A stretch of 64,000 nucleotides of DNA. Origin: Annona cherimola (Eukaryota > Streptophyta > Magnoliopsida > Magnoliales > Annonaceae). Below are positions 47,548-60,764 of the stretch, in pieces (positions within the stretch are counted from its first letter, which is position 1; each line of letters begins with the position of its first letter). The stretch covers positions 122,854,564-122,918,563 of the forward strand of contig CM059971.1 in assembly GCA_030490835.1 (NCBI GenBank), read 5' to 3'. Under the pieces are notes generated by a model. That model had not been told where the DNA came from. It saw only the letters and a program-made list of their open reading frames with translations, and searched no databases. A program made the translations under genes and the position numbers.

Positions 47548-50500
47548 TCAATCCGAGATACATGTTGTGGGCCGGAATCCCACCCGTCCACTACTGTAAT
47601 CAAACTCCCAAAGGTGTTCCTGTTGCATGATGTTGCCGATAATGGATACGCTGGGCCACGGGATCTCCAGAAAGCCGAGGCAATTTGTGTTAGGAGTATT
47701 ACCGACAATGATGTAGCTCTTGACGGGCGGCTCGAACTTTACCGAGCCGGCTAAATGCCACACGAGCTTCGGCATCGAATCCTCCTTGAATCCCTTGTCC
47801 GCGTAGAAGCAAACGTCCAGCTCCTCACTTGGAGCTCGCTGGAAGCCTTTTAAGCAATCTATCAAGGGCGCCACCACGGCCCTGTAAGCCGGCGTGGGCA
47901 AATATGTCAAGCTCGTTCCCGAGTCGAGGATGGTCCCGCCCCGGCTCTCCAGGTCCCAAACCATTGAAGGAATGTCCAACATCACGCCTCCAAGCGATAT
48001 GCCCGTCACCTGCACTCCGTAGAGCGGCGCGTTATATTCGTTGGCGACGAGGGTGGTGTAGGCCATGGACGATCCGGAAGCTAGTGGAGCTGGGCCGAAG
48101 ATGAGGTAGCTCGTCACTTCGCTCGCGCTGAGATGGTCCACGAGGCAGTATGAGAATTTGCCGTCGAAGTGCCGCAAGCCGATATCCGCGAAGGACTGCC
48201 TGCCGCGCCCAAGGCCTAGGATGCCGTCAATCATGCCGTAGGTGGAGCCGGTGAAAGATGTGCAACACCCTATGAGAAAGCCTTTGATTTTCCTCCTTCC
48301 CCCACCTATCAGGTACAGAGTCGATGATTCGTTTGCGTAGAACCCTATAGCATTCGTCCCTTCCATATACCTGTGCAGTGGAATCCACCAATCACAGCAA
48401 CCTCACACACATCCAGTTATTTATTTCTTAACAAAACTAGACAGCCAAAGAACCGTACTCGGTCAGATTTGAAAGACAATGAATAAGTAGGGTGCAACTC
48501 CAGTCGGATTGTAATTTAGGTCCGGCTGTATTGAGTTTGAGTGAACTCAAACTCTAAACATATTGTGTTTATAATTTATACGAACCCAAACTGTAACCTT
48601 AATATTAGAAGAATTTGGGCTTGAGTTAGGTTCAGACCAGGTTAGTGTTGATTTCGGTCTTGCCTTTGGGTTGAAATTCGAGTTATTATCGTACCAATAA
48701 AAGTTGAAATTACCAATATAAAGAATAATTTTTTTAAATATTATTGCATTAGCACATGAATAATTTACATGTGAATATATTTATATAATCTATGATATCT
48801 TTGGTTTTGATAAAAGTTGATCTTTTAATTAAAAGATAGTTCTAAATACAATTAACGTAATAAATGTATACATAATAATCAAGATAATGTTATCAAAAAT
48901 AAAGATAAGAAAGATAAATAAGATTACATGAAATTACTATCTAAAGTTTAATAAAAGTGAGGCTTATATAATTACAGTTACTTAGTATGTATGTAATAAA
49001 TTCAAAGAGTTTTTATATTTATAATTATTTGTAAATAAAGTTAATATAAATATAATATATTCAACTTGTATGAACAAATATATATATAATTTAGGTTTTA
49101 GAAAAAATATTTTATAGTTTAACTACATTATGATTATATGAAATATCTTGTATTACAATTATAGTCAAAATACTTAATGCATAAATAAATATAATTGTTT
49201 TAACAAAGTATGAAAAATATTGAGTTCGAACCGGGTCGGGTTTTAGTACTTGGTAGATGCGGTATTAGTTTCGGATTTTCTCGGGTTAGGTCAAAACAAA
49301 GTTTAATTTAAAAATTTTCAAAAATAAAATCCAAACTCACTTTCCACATCGGGTTGGGTCGAGCCAGTTCGGACTGACTCAGTGCCAAATTGCACCCCTA
49401 CAAATAAGAGAACTAGAACAATACTCTTTTGGAGGACAAGGCATTAAGATGGAAACAGACATCAAATAAAAAACTTTTTGCAAAATTTGTTACCATGCAA
49501 TAAATATCAAATAATACAAGAGCAGTTTTCATGTGCAACTGTTTCATTTTCACACTTTCCTTACAATCCAATCCATCCACTGCATTTATTAATAATTTTT
49601 AGTTCGAATATAATTAAAATCATCATGAGTGGATACGAAGATAGACCACATTCGAAATATAACTCGGATGGTTATTTCAAAATCAAACGTGGCGAACAAA
49701 TACTTCAGAAAAAAATTTAGCGAACGAAAGTATCCAATTAGAATGATTTTTTTATAACAAAAATTAAGACAAAAATTAAGAATAGAAGGATTAAATTTTT
49801 AAAAACAAAGTGGGGTCTGAAAATCAACCCATTCCGCATGTGAAACCAGTTCTAGGCGACCAAATCCCATAATAAGAATATTGTGTCATTCAGTGTTTAA
49901 TGATTTCCAAGTTGAAACTTAACACAAAATTTTAGTTAACTTATTTATTTATTTATTTTGATCAAAATTTAACTTATTTATTTTATTTTTTTGAGAATAA
50001 AGTTAACTTATTTATTATGTTTTCATTAAAAAATGATTTTTATATTCAATGTCAAATACACTCAATTCAACTGTATTAATTCCATCCTATCAATGCCATC
50101 AAAAAAAAAAAAAAATTCCATCCTATCAAAAAAATTGTATTAATTCCATGAATTTAAATTCATGTAACCTCTCCATTTGTAGCCTCAATCAGTTACATTA
50201 TTTAAAATCATTTATTTTATTGAAATCAGAGCTCTATATAACGCTATAGAAATTTTGAGATAAAATTTATTTAATTACCCGTAGTTAAAATAGCATGGCT
50301 TTGTAGAGGCCGTACACATGGACGATAGACTCTCCCCCCTGTTCCTGCACGTCTCCGAACTGCAAGGAATCGGTCTAAAAGTCTTCGAATCGTCGGCACG
50401 AAAGATCCGCCTGTTTAGTAAAGCCTTATTTCGCTTGCAGTTTTTGCACCGGTACCGACAACTAATCCACGTAAGTTCGCTGCCGGTGTCAGCCACCACC

Positions 50501-50871
50501 AAGAACCTCTGCGACGGAGTGCCGATATTGAAAATCACGTAATACACCCCGTTGTGCCGGTCGGCACCGGACGCCATCGGCATCTGGAAGGCATCGTTGA
50601 GGTCGCCCACCTCAGTCGCGATTCGCCGAATATTGCGGCCGAGCTTCTTGGAAATCCAGCGATAGCGACGGTGGTCGTTGCGGGCAAGCTCTTGGATGCG
50701 CTCGTGGTGGGTATTGGGCGTGGAGATTCGCTCCTTGAGATCGCGATGGTGCCGATGGAAAAGGTCGAAACGCACAGAATTGGAATTAAGAGTGGTTTGG
50801 CAGGATGCGGGGATTAGGAGAAGCAAGGGGAAAAGGTGAAAGAAGGCTAGCAGCAGGAACGGAGGGCGCAT
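47548..50871 (-). CDS. NANA: A1 aspartic protease, NANA-like, copy 2 (471 aa)
   Basis: Exons 50871-50279 and 48370-47548, with a 1.9-kb phase-2 intron that contains a hAT-like element. The N terminus is a hydrophobic signal-like stretch (FLLLAFFHLFPLLLLIPASC). Catalytic motifs are VADTGSELTW (D128) and TILDSGTSLTYLP (D347), both canonical. The DTGSE-L form is close to the usual plant DTGSEL/D. Cys-rich segment CRYRCKNCKRN and RRIFRADDSKTF follow the first motif; the C terminus has SIIGNIMQQEHLWEFD. The family YADGS block is replaced by YMEGT. It is the best conserved of the three derived copies at the active sites and is likely an active pepsin-like enzyme; substrate unknown. Confidence 0.93.
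48488..49400. mobile_element. hAT-like element in the intron of protease copy 2, 913 bp
   Basis: It starts TAGGGTGCAACTCCAG and ends CCAAATTGCACCCCTA, inverted termini of the hAT TAGGGGTGCAA type. The flanks TGAATAAG and CAAATAAG agree at 6 of 8 positions, consistent with an old 8-bp duplication. No transposase frame remains. The termini resemble the nested element at 7268-7912. Confidence 0.65.
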
Positions 50872-53026
50872 TGTTGCTGAAATTTTTTTTTCTTCATGGG
50901 TGGAAAGAGAGTTCGGTGATTTTTGAGGGTGAGGCGGGTTATTCGAGAGAATTGGCGATAGCTTGGACGTTAGGCAGTTATTTCTGTTAGCGTGGTTGTG
51001 GCTCTAAAATTGTCATAAATTTTATCATAAAAAATGCAATAAATTCACTATAAATCCCCACCAATCACGATTTACGGTTTTCATTTTTTTAATGAAGTAT
51101 ATTCGTTCATATCTTTTTTCCATCGCTTTCAATTCAAGAAAATAAAACTTTTACGACTTGCTATTAATCATAATTTACGTTTTTTTCACTATCAAAAAAA
51201 AAATTACGTTTTTTTTTTTGATTGGTTACGTTACCCTTTATTTATATCAAATTATATAAATTAGAGTCCTGCTTCAGTATATCTCAAATCACACTTAAGT
51301 TTTTTTTGCATAATCTCTACAAGGAAAATTAAGCAATGCAGCTAAGAGATTTGTTATATTTAATGAAGAAATAGTTGCACATGCACATATGCAGCAACTA
51401 TTTAGTTGCTAGATAGCTACATATGGGTTATGGCATTGGATACTTTTGTTTAGCAAAAGCTTGTTTGTTGCATTTAACTACCATATGCAACTGCACTTTC
51501 TTGCTATAATACTTCACGCAAATTTATAAATCTTTGCTCCTTAAAAATTGTTGCATAAAATGATTTCTATTCTATTAAATGAATGGAAAATGATGAAATT
51601 AAAAACCATTCATTCATATTGTTTAGTATCTTAATTTTATCATGGTACCAAAAACCATCTTGATTAAAGGTGCAGACAAGTCATATTTACTTAAAAATAC
51701 ATACTTATATATACATCGAGAACAACGCTTAGATTCATTTATAGATACTTCAAAATATAATAATATTTTATTCATATTAATAATAAAAATATTCACATAA
51801 TATTCACATAAATGTAATATATGAATTAGATAATTTTATTAGTTTATTTTATACGTTTTTCAAATGAAGTCTATACACATCTTTGATTTACGTAAAACTT
51901 GATATTTTCCATAAACAGAAAATTTTAATGGCAATCGATGAATTAAGTTACGCATCTTCATCAAGGTAGGTCAAATAAATAGAACTACATGAAAAATTCT
52001 ATTTAAGCTAATTATATAAGTATATAATAATAGTAATTACATTATATGCTCCTTGGAAGGAGGTTGATGATCCCCGTGAGCATTAGGCTTCGTGGGGTTC
52101 ATCATTGGAGTCTCTGCTAGAGTTACCTCCTTGATGCTAGTGAGAGATTTTTTAAAAAAAAATGGTAACCTTGGGAGTGGCTTTTCCAACCTTCATACTG
52201 AGCAATTAAGTAGTCGAGTGTCTCAAATGACGCTAAATGAAGAAGAAAGAAATGACTCATTTACGAAGATAAGGCTTGGGCCAAGTTTTAGAGTCCTAAA
52301 GAAGATAAATACAAGTGATTTTTTACATGAAAACGTAAGTTCAGTAGTTTCAAGACCTTTACGACGAACCATTGGAAAAAGGATTCATTACATGAGGAAA
52401 AGATACAACGACATCCACTGTGCATGGGCATCTACATAGAGCTCCTGATTTCAAAAGGATTCATTTCATTGTTAGTTTCCATTGCACCTTTGAATTCACT
52501 CATGGAATACGCAGCTTTCGGGTATGTCCTAGGCTGGGAGCCATCGCTGGAACCAAGTAGTTTTTAATAACCGTACATAGGCATCTATGTAGAGAGCTCC
52601 TGATTTCAAATCGCACACCCTAGCTTCCTCATGGTCCTTGATCTGCCAGTGTGCAATCATTTTCAACCAAACGAGAGCGAGTAATATTATTGGTTGGAAA
52701 AAATGGTGAGTTTAAATTATAAATTTTCGAACTTCGAGGGAAATGGATTTTTGGAATTAGCAATTTTATCTGGCAAGTGGCAATAGAAGTTCTAGCAAGC
52801 GCAACTAAGTTTTTCATTGCTAATCGCTGGTGGATTTAAATAAATAACAGGAAGCAACTATCTTTGTCTTTTCTTTTTCAAAAATCTTGAGCCAGCTACT
52901 TGTTTTCTTGCTAATATCAACACTTTAAAGGCGAGAAAATAACAATTGGCGGAGCAAACAAAGAGTATCTGGGAAAGAAAAAGGAAAGATGAGAAGATGG
53001 AGAAGAGGCATATATATCTTGATGGA
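50872..53026. other. Intergenic region between protease copies 2 and 3
   Basis: The first few hundred bases are the promoter side of copy 2. Between about 51660 and 52010 there is text resembling the family C interior (no firm ends). A plus-strand open frame at 52092-52439 is listed separately. The phrase GAGCTCCTGATTTCAAA occurs twice, at about 52439 and 52594, within a wider diverged repeat of GCATCTAxxTAGA. Confidence 0.45.
52092..52439 (+). other. Open frame of 115 codons, unidentified
   Basis: The composition is protein-like (QMTLNEEERNDSFTKIRLG, SRPLRRTIGKRIHYMRKRYN), but the frame has no recognised domain, no upstream context and no homologue I know. The flanking diverged direct repeat suggests repetitive origin. 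It could be a fragment of an old transposon or gene. Confidence 0.25.
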
Positions 53027-56000
53027 TCATTTAGAAATGCATGGAGAGCGCCGAAATCCGAGCACTCCATTCATGAAATCAAATTCCCAAAGGTGTCCCT
53101 GCTGCATGATATTCCCAATGAGCGTTTCGTTAGGCCACTCGAGGGGCAGAAACCCTGCGCATCTGACCTCGGTGTCCTCCACTTCGATAAGGTAGTTCTT
53201 GACGGGCGGCTCAAACCGAACTGACTCGCCCCAGTGCCACACCATCTTCGGCGCCATATCATCCTTGAATCCCGTTTTGGTAGAGAAACAGAACTCAAAA
53301 GGGGCAAGCTTCACTCTCTCAAACTCCTTTAATCCTTCCATGAGCGCATCCATGAGGGGCCGGTAAGCCTGGTCGGGCAAATAGGTGAGGGTGGATCCGC
53401 AGTCAAGGATGGCTCCGCCCATGGTCCTCAAGTCCCAAACAACAGGAGGGATATCCAACATCTTCCCATCCACGGATATGCCCTTCGCGTCTACGTAGTA
53501 ATAAGGGCGGATTACTTCATTGGCGTAGAGGGTGGCATAGATCATGGATTGATTGGATGATGGAGGAGTAGGGCCGAAGTTGAGATATCCTTTGTCAAAC
53601 CTTGCGCTGTAATGGTCGACAAGGCAGTAGGAGAATTTGTAATTGAACTGCTCCAGGGCTCTGTCGAGGAACGAGTGCCCACCGTAGCCAAGGCTTAGGA
53701 CGCCGTCTGCGACGTGGAAGGTGGAGCCCACATAGGCTAGGCTGCACCCGACGATGACATTTCTGATTTTCTTCCTTTGCCCGCTTGCTAGGTGGATTGT
53801 TGCCGATTCATTTGCGTAGAAGCCATAGGTTTTCAATTCCTTCATGTAACTGCAATAAAAAATCACAATTAAGGGTTATTTGCAATTTTGCATGCATTAC
53901 AACTCAAAAATAAAACATTTATATTTATATTGACTTTTTAAAAATATTTTTTATATTTATGATAATAATTTTTAAAAAACTATTACATTTATGTCAACTC
54001 TTTTGCCTTCCATGCAAGAACCTTAAATACTTCACTAGCGAGTCAGTTCTCTAGGGTGAGCACGCTTTCGGTGACTTTCTAAATATATGAAGCATTAGAT
54101 AAAATTAAAGGGGTTTTAAGACATTAAAACTGTGGATGGATTGCACTATACCCCTTTTAAGTCAGCTGAAGGATAAAGGCTCAGCACATATTCAATATTT
54201 TAGTATTTTTTCTTATTTTACTTCATTTGATGATTAAATTAAAATTCAATCCATTAATTGTATTTAACATTATTTTATTTACCTAAAAATTAGATTTTTT
54301 TCCAAATCAAATGTGCATAGGCCACATTTGATATGGAAAATTAATATAGTAAAATTATTTAATTTATATATCAATTTCAAAGCTATTAATTCAACATCTA
54401 ATCTATTTATAACATATCTCTTGTATAAATAAAGGATTGCATAAAGTACCATAACATTCTAATGCATATGCAGATGGATTTACGTATTATCATATTTTAC
54501 ATATATTTTTAATTAGGCATAGTCACCCAAGACTTGATTAAAATGCTTTTTAGTATTGTGTAAAATAATTGATACCAAACAAAGTAAACCATAAAGTGAC
54601 AACATTAAAATATTTCGATCACGTAGCAAATCACATGATTGTGAGTTTTCTTGTAATAAAAAACATCATAGCAAGCTCACGCGACAAGATTCCATAAAAT
54701 ATTTTGGTAATACCAGTTTGTGAAAATATTTCTCAAAGGAAGTGGATTTCCATGTGAGAAATGCTTTTTGGAAAGATAAATTTTATACAAATTTCCCCGC
54801 CTTTTTATTATTATTTGGTTGTGGGGGCTGTGGAAAGGAAAGATTTATTCTTCCTGTAATTAGTTTTTGTAGGATGCATATATTTGGTAAATAATAAAAT
54901 TTTTCAATCAAAAAATTTTTACTTTTCATAATTATTTTATTTTTAGTTATTTCTTTATATTTTTTATACAACTACTCTACTTTTCAATTTTTTCTAAACA
55001 TATAACCATATAACTAACTTATTTATTTTAACCTTATTTTTTAATTTTCATTATTACTCCTATCATGTTACATCATTTCTTTTATTTCAGAAATTTTTAT
55101 ACCAAAAACTTTTCATCTAAAAGTTTATCACTTCCTAAACACACCATAATCATTTTCACAGTTTAGTACTTACTTTTGTTCCAAGTTCCAAACCATACAA
55201 AATTCTTAAATTAAATTCACATTATCATTCCCAAGAAAAATTTTCAATTCTTAAGACATTTTTTTTAAATTTCAACACAACTTTACCCATTTTCAATACA
55301 ACTTCACTTGTTTCTAATTTACATCATTACATTTTCACTATTGATATAGATTTAATCTAAGAATCTTCGGTGGTTTAGAACATGATAAATTTTATTTTTT
55401 GACCAATGAAAATCTTTTACTAATATGATTTTTTTTATTCCTAGCGTTATAAATGATATTTAAATTAATGAATGGATCAAATGTTATTTAATCGACAAGA
55501 TGGGGTTAAACTTGACAAATGCACCGGCTCACTCTGATATATAAATGATTTGTAGGCATAGAACGTATTTTAAAATATGAATAACAATTGGTTGCATAAC
55601 TTCGGTTCGACGATGTCCGATATTTATACGAAGTAGGCTACGAATAATCGTTTTGTTTGTGTTTTTGGGTGGTATAAGTACAAAATGAACTAAAAAATAA
55701 ATTAGACGGCAGATGCAATTACGTACCTGTATAAATAATAGCATGGAGCTGAGGGTTCGGGACACGTGGTCCGAGACCGCGGAAGATGCCTGCAGGCTTT
55801 TGAACTGCAATCAATAACTTTAAACGTCTTCGAATCATCGGCGCGAAAGACTCGCCGGTTTATTAACTCTCGATCCGGCTTGCATTTCTGACATCTGTAT
55901 CGGCAGTTCATCCACGTAAGATCGCTGCCGGTGTCAGCCACCATCAGGAACTTCTGCGACGGAGTGCCGATGTTGAAAATCACGAAATACGAGCCTCCGT

Positions 56001-56316
56001 GGGCGTACGCCGCCGACGTCATCGACATTCGGATGGAGTCCGTGGATTCGCCCGCTTCATTCGCCCTTCGTCGAGGGCTACGGCCCAGCTTCATAGAAAT
56101 CCACCGCTGGCGACGCCGGTCATTGTCAGCGAGCTCCCGCAGCCGCTCAAGATGCGTCTCTGGCTGGTAGATTCGTTCGCTCAGATCCTGGTGGTGCCTG
56201 TGGATGAGTTCGAAGCTCACCGAATCGGAATTATCAACGGTCTCGCATGATACGAGGATTAGGAGGAGCAAGGGAAAAAGGGGGAAAAAGGGTTGCTGCA
56301 GGAATGGAGGTAGCAT
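53027..56316 (-). CDS. NANA: A1 aspartic protease, NANA-like, copy 3, with DCG second motif (470 aa)
   Basis: Exons 56316-55727 and 53849-53027, phase-2 intron of 1.9 kb carrying a family B MITE. Signal-like N terminus (FLQQPFFPLFPLLLLILVSC), then HRHHQDLSERIYQPETH. First catalytic motif VADTGSDLTWMNC (D128) is canonical. The second is AILDCGSTLTYLP (D346, C347): Cys occupies the Ser/Thr position of D-S/T-G that normally forms the hydrogen-bond grip between the two aspartates. TLIGNIMQQGHLWEFD is intact. The YADGS block is replaced by YMKEL. The reading frame is otherwise whole, so this is not an obvious pseudogene; activity is uncertain. CRYRCQKCK is shared with copies 1 and 2. Confidence 0.92.
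54870..55145. mobile_element. Family B MITE in the intron of protease copy 3
   Basis: The family interior (actacttttcaattttttct-like, aactaacttatttattttaa, cctatcatgttacatcattt) and the ACTTTTCATCTAAAAGT and CCTAAACACACC 3' end match the copies at 4388 and 30753. Confidence 0.65.
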
Positions 56317-59300
56317 TGTCTCCGAAACAATTTCGCTTAGTGGGTGGGAAGAGATCGATCGATCGATCGGGTGGTGTTTTTTTGTGGTGCATTATTAACC
56401 GTTTCGTTAGGAGAGAGGTGGCTATAAAGTAGATGTTGGCAGTTATTGATGTTAGTTTTGTTGTGGCTCTGGGACTATCATAAATTAACTGTTCGTAATA
56501 ATCTTAGTTTTCTACCTTCGTCTAATTTTTTTTTTAATTGCGTTTTAGCTATTTCACTCTTAAAAATTATTACACGTTCTTATATTTTCTTTTGCACTAC
56601 TTACTTTCATATATTTTACTCCCCTATGTTTAGTACATTTTATGCCCATATATATATAGTATGTATATTTATATATATGAATCTAGATGTATAAAAGTTG
56701 GGCCATAAACAGTTATTTTATGTTCAGTTACTCTATATAAATGCGTGTGAGAACCTATATGTGGGCAGTGATCCTACATATGGGAAGTGATTGCTAAGGT
56801 TGTAGTTGTACCGTTTTTAAGTGAATATTGCCCTCTATATAGTATATATCCATATGCATATGGGCATTTATGTGATATCCCCAATACAAATGGTTGAAAC
56901 TTAATCACATCACTTGCCGAATTTTATTAACGAATGGACGTGCAATTTTTTAACATGTTCTGCAACAACAAAAAACATATTGTCATTAAAAGTGATTTGT
57001 TAATTAATGATTTCTTAAAAAAACGTGTTACTAAAACCTTTCAGGGCTTAGTGCATGTGGACCTAGAAAGTGATCGAGCTAAAGCAACGCAGCTAGAAAT
57101 TGTGCCGTAGCGATAATTTATGGTCGCTAATGGTCTGTTCCCTTGTAGTGATAGTTACAAATTTATCATTTTATTTTAAAAAAAAAAAGAACAAAGGTTT
57201 TCTTGTTACGAGGTTAAAAAACATATGTTTTTTCTTGATTTTAATATATATAGAGAGAGGAAATTTTAGATAAAAAAAATTTTGTGTAAAAATTTTCAAA
57301 TTGAAAAAAATTGATGTAATATAATAAGGATAATAATAAATAAAAGAATAAACTTTAAATAGATAGATTATTTGTATTTTTTATCATTGATTAATTATAT
57401 TATTTTTTTGTAAAAATTATTGAAAAGTAAGATAGTTATATAGGATGATACGAGTAAATGATTAAAAATATAATAATTATAAAGAGTAAAATTGTTTGAA
57501 AATTTGTGTAGTATTCAAACATGCTCATAAAGCTTACAAAGAGTTTTCCTGATTTTTTTTACACTCTAAGTGTAATTTCAATTTTTTAAATCAAACGTAT
57601 ATTTTTTTAATTATTAGGGGTTCTTTTGCAGGCATACTTAATAGTGCTGATGAAATTGCAGGCCTATTCTTTATTTTCAAAAATTGTAGGCCTATCAATA
57701 TATATATTTGAAATTACTGTTGTACCCATTTGGCAGCTGCAGTCCAACCGACACAAAAAGTCTTTTTAAAAAAAAAAATTCCGGAACTACCTCTGTTGCT
57801 GGAATAAAGAGAAGAGATCAACCCCATGATCATGCTTATTATTATTTATAATCATGCTCATGCTCTTCTTTGTTTGCAAAGAAAGCAAAAGAAGGGAGGT
57901 CTGAGAGGAGACACTTAAGGGATGCTTTTTTGGAAAGTGGAAATTTTTTCTCATTTCTTTCCTGGATAATAGTCTTCTATGTAGACATCTTTATAACATA
58001 AAAAAACTTTTAATTAATTTTTTGTATAATTCACAACAAATGCAGATACATGTATATGACTTCTTAAAATTCATTGGTTAACATTATAGATTATAAAAAT
58101 TCTCAATCAAGTCGAATTTTTATATTTAGATTAAAATTTTAAATATAATGAATGACTTAAATCTAAATAAAAATTTCAAGAAAATTCAGAACCCGAAAAG
58201 TTGCGAATTGCGTTGATTTCATGAGAGAATTTTCAGTCAAACTAACTAGGAATTCAATCAAAAATAAACGCATCCAAAAAGTAACTACACATAGAGAAAA
58301 AAGAATCCGGTGCAAAGTGGAACTTTCGCCTTCTATTTTACATTTTCTTTTCTCCATATCAACATAAGTAGAAGTCAGACTTCAATGATGAGAAAATGGT
58401 TAGAAAGAAATGGATATCTAAAAAATTGTCAATTCTATTGTGGAGCAGCGTCTCTTCTTTTCATAATTTCATTGGCAAGAAAAATATCGGCCAGTCTCAT
58501 CAATGATCCCAGTATATGAATAGGTCCAAAAAAATGCGACAGAGATCTTGAATCATGTCTCTATGAGCATTTTACAGCCGAGCTAGTTGTTTCGTCCATC
58601 TATATATCCATTGATGGGTAACATGTTAATAATATATAGATGTCCCCGCTGTTCATTTTAAGTTGTTGTCGTTTATCTACCATGCAGAAATAATCACATG
58701 AGTCATTTTCACACAAGCAGGTTGGAAGCGATCAGCATGCATGAAAGAGAATCCAGCATGTTTTCTTTTGTTATGATTATGGTTAATGAGGCGCATGATG
58801 AAAATGCAGTGATGATATATTGTTGGCAAGGAAAGTTGTCAAATATTTTAATGGCTAGTTTGACTTGGGTTGGGTCGACCTTAACTTGCATATATAACCG
58901 AACTATGCATCTTGGGTTTCATGAATTTTATTTTTGGATTTCGAATTTGATTAACTTGAACCCGAATTCAATTTGGGTTAGGTTTGGATTAATAGCAACC
59001 CAAACCAAAACCGAATTCCTTTGAAGGATATCTGCCTTTGTAGCACAGTTTCGTGGGTCGAGTCCTTCGTGGGAGTGACGCCATTATCCCTCATCTTAAT
59101 CCACAATACATCACGCATTCTGATCTACTTGAGAGTAAAATAATTAAATTACTAAACCTGATTACCTTCTAATTAAAATTCCCGAAAAGAAAGATACGCT
59201 ATTTCATTTCTAAAAACCAGGATTCATCAATAACATATCTCCACTGGATCTTCTACAGATGTAAAATTAGACATCCTACTCTCATGTAATATTTTTTATG

Positions 59301-60764
59301 TCTTTTCTTTTGAATAAATCTATCAAATTTCTAGATGTATTTTCTTATGGTAAATATAACCCGAATTCAACCGAAACCAAACAATAAGGTAAGGTTAGAG
59401 TAAAGGTTTTAGAAGAAAAGAAAAGAATAGAACAAAAAGACTAGGCAGTATTAGGGTTGAAACACATTGGGTTTTGGGTAGGACTAACCCAACGGGGAAT
59501 GACCCAAGTTGCATCCATATTCATGAACCATCCCTATCAAAGCCAGACCAGATAGTTGGAATAGGTGAACCGCTCCCGTCTACCAATGCAGGTGGCGGAA
59601 TGGGAATGCACGGAGACACGTATGCCAATCACGACTTCATTTTCACCCTATCGTCAAGAGCGCATGCGGGAGAGAGACAACAAAACCTTCCAACATTATA
59701 TTATTTGTAATTCCATCATTGTCAGTCAAGGGCATAGATTAGGCAGAGGCTCTAGAGATTAATTGCGAAATGTTTTGTCGCTTAGATACGCCACTTTAGG
59801 AAGAGGACATCATGATTCTTGAATTGGATCGGACTGTTTATGGATTCAAAAGCCGGTATATTAGTTAATTAGCCAAATCCTGGCTCACATAAATAACCAA
59901 ATAGTTGAAGGGAGCGTGCATAAGGGTGTATAGGACTGAAGGCTCAGGATTTAAAGTTTAATAAAGATACTTGTTTGGTTTCTCTCTCTCCTAGAGTTAT
60001 TATCTATTACTTGTGTTTATATTCATTATCTAATTACGTGCGAACGAAAATTATTCATAGCACAGGTCAAAGTTTGTGGTTGTCTAAATTGTGATTGGTT
60101 GGAAACACGAAATTATTGCAGTATGCTGAGGTCGCGTACGTGCATGGCATAAAGACAGAATCATTTGTAGCTAGATTAGGATGAGCATATAACAATGATA
60201 TCTCATGTGGGCCTATAGCATTATAGCTACAAAAGCCTTATGATCCGATTGAGAGGGAAAGCTACAGTTTTTTCCCCCCAAAACAAATAATAATAAAGTA
60301 ACAAGTGAAGGCAAGAAATTCAATCAACAGAAAAAAAAAAAAAAAGAAAAAAAAGACCCAACACCGAAGATGAGAGTGGAGTTAACACCAACAGTTTCCA
60401 TTGGCCTATAGACGTAGCTGGGGTAATTTTCACATTTTATGACACATTATATAATACACAGAGAACAGGGAAAGGAAAAGCAGAAAAGTAAATGAGAAAT
60501 GATTTGGTCGATCTTGCAAAGGAAATAAAGAGGGTGGCTTGGAGGACGCAGGGATTTGCTGGTGGATTGGATCCCTTGGACGTTGAATCACCAGGTTGTT
60601 GATGTGGACGAAGACACGAGACGGCATGAGACGTTGTCCCAGAGAAATTGCACAATTTGGCGCACGCACGAGATCATTTCTCACAAGAAAATACAGCCCC
60701 GATCGAAAAACAGAATCACCCGACATTAGGAAACAAATATATGTATTTAGCACCAGCCATCTCT
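56317..60764. other. Intergenic region between protease copies 3 and 4
   Basis: No gene is supported. It includes a GATC microsatellite (56350-56365), TA-rich simple sequence, a family B copy (57255-57530) and, around 58860-59480, degenerate GGGTTGGGT/AACCCAA stretches that may be an old hAT remnant. The plus-strand frames 58698-59024 and 59474-59710 have no family features. Confidence 0.5.
57255..57530. mobile_element. Family B MITE copy, diverged
   Basis: Order: gaggaaattttagat, aatataataaggataataat, agatagattatttgta, aaaagtaagatagttatata, ending ATTCAAACATGCTC. It fits reverse-oriented family B with an inserted AT-rich stretch near 57380-57410. Confidence 0.5.
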
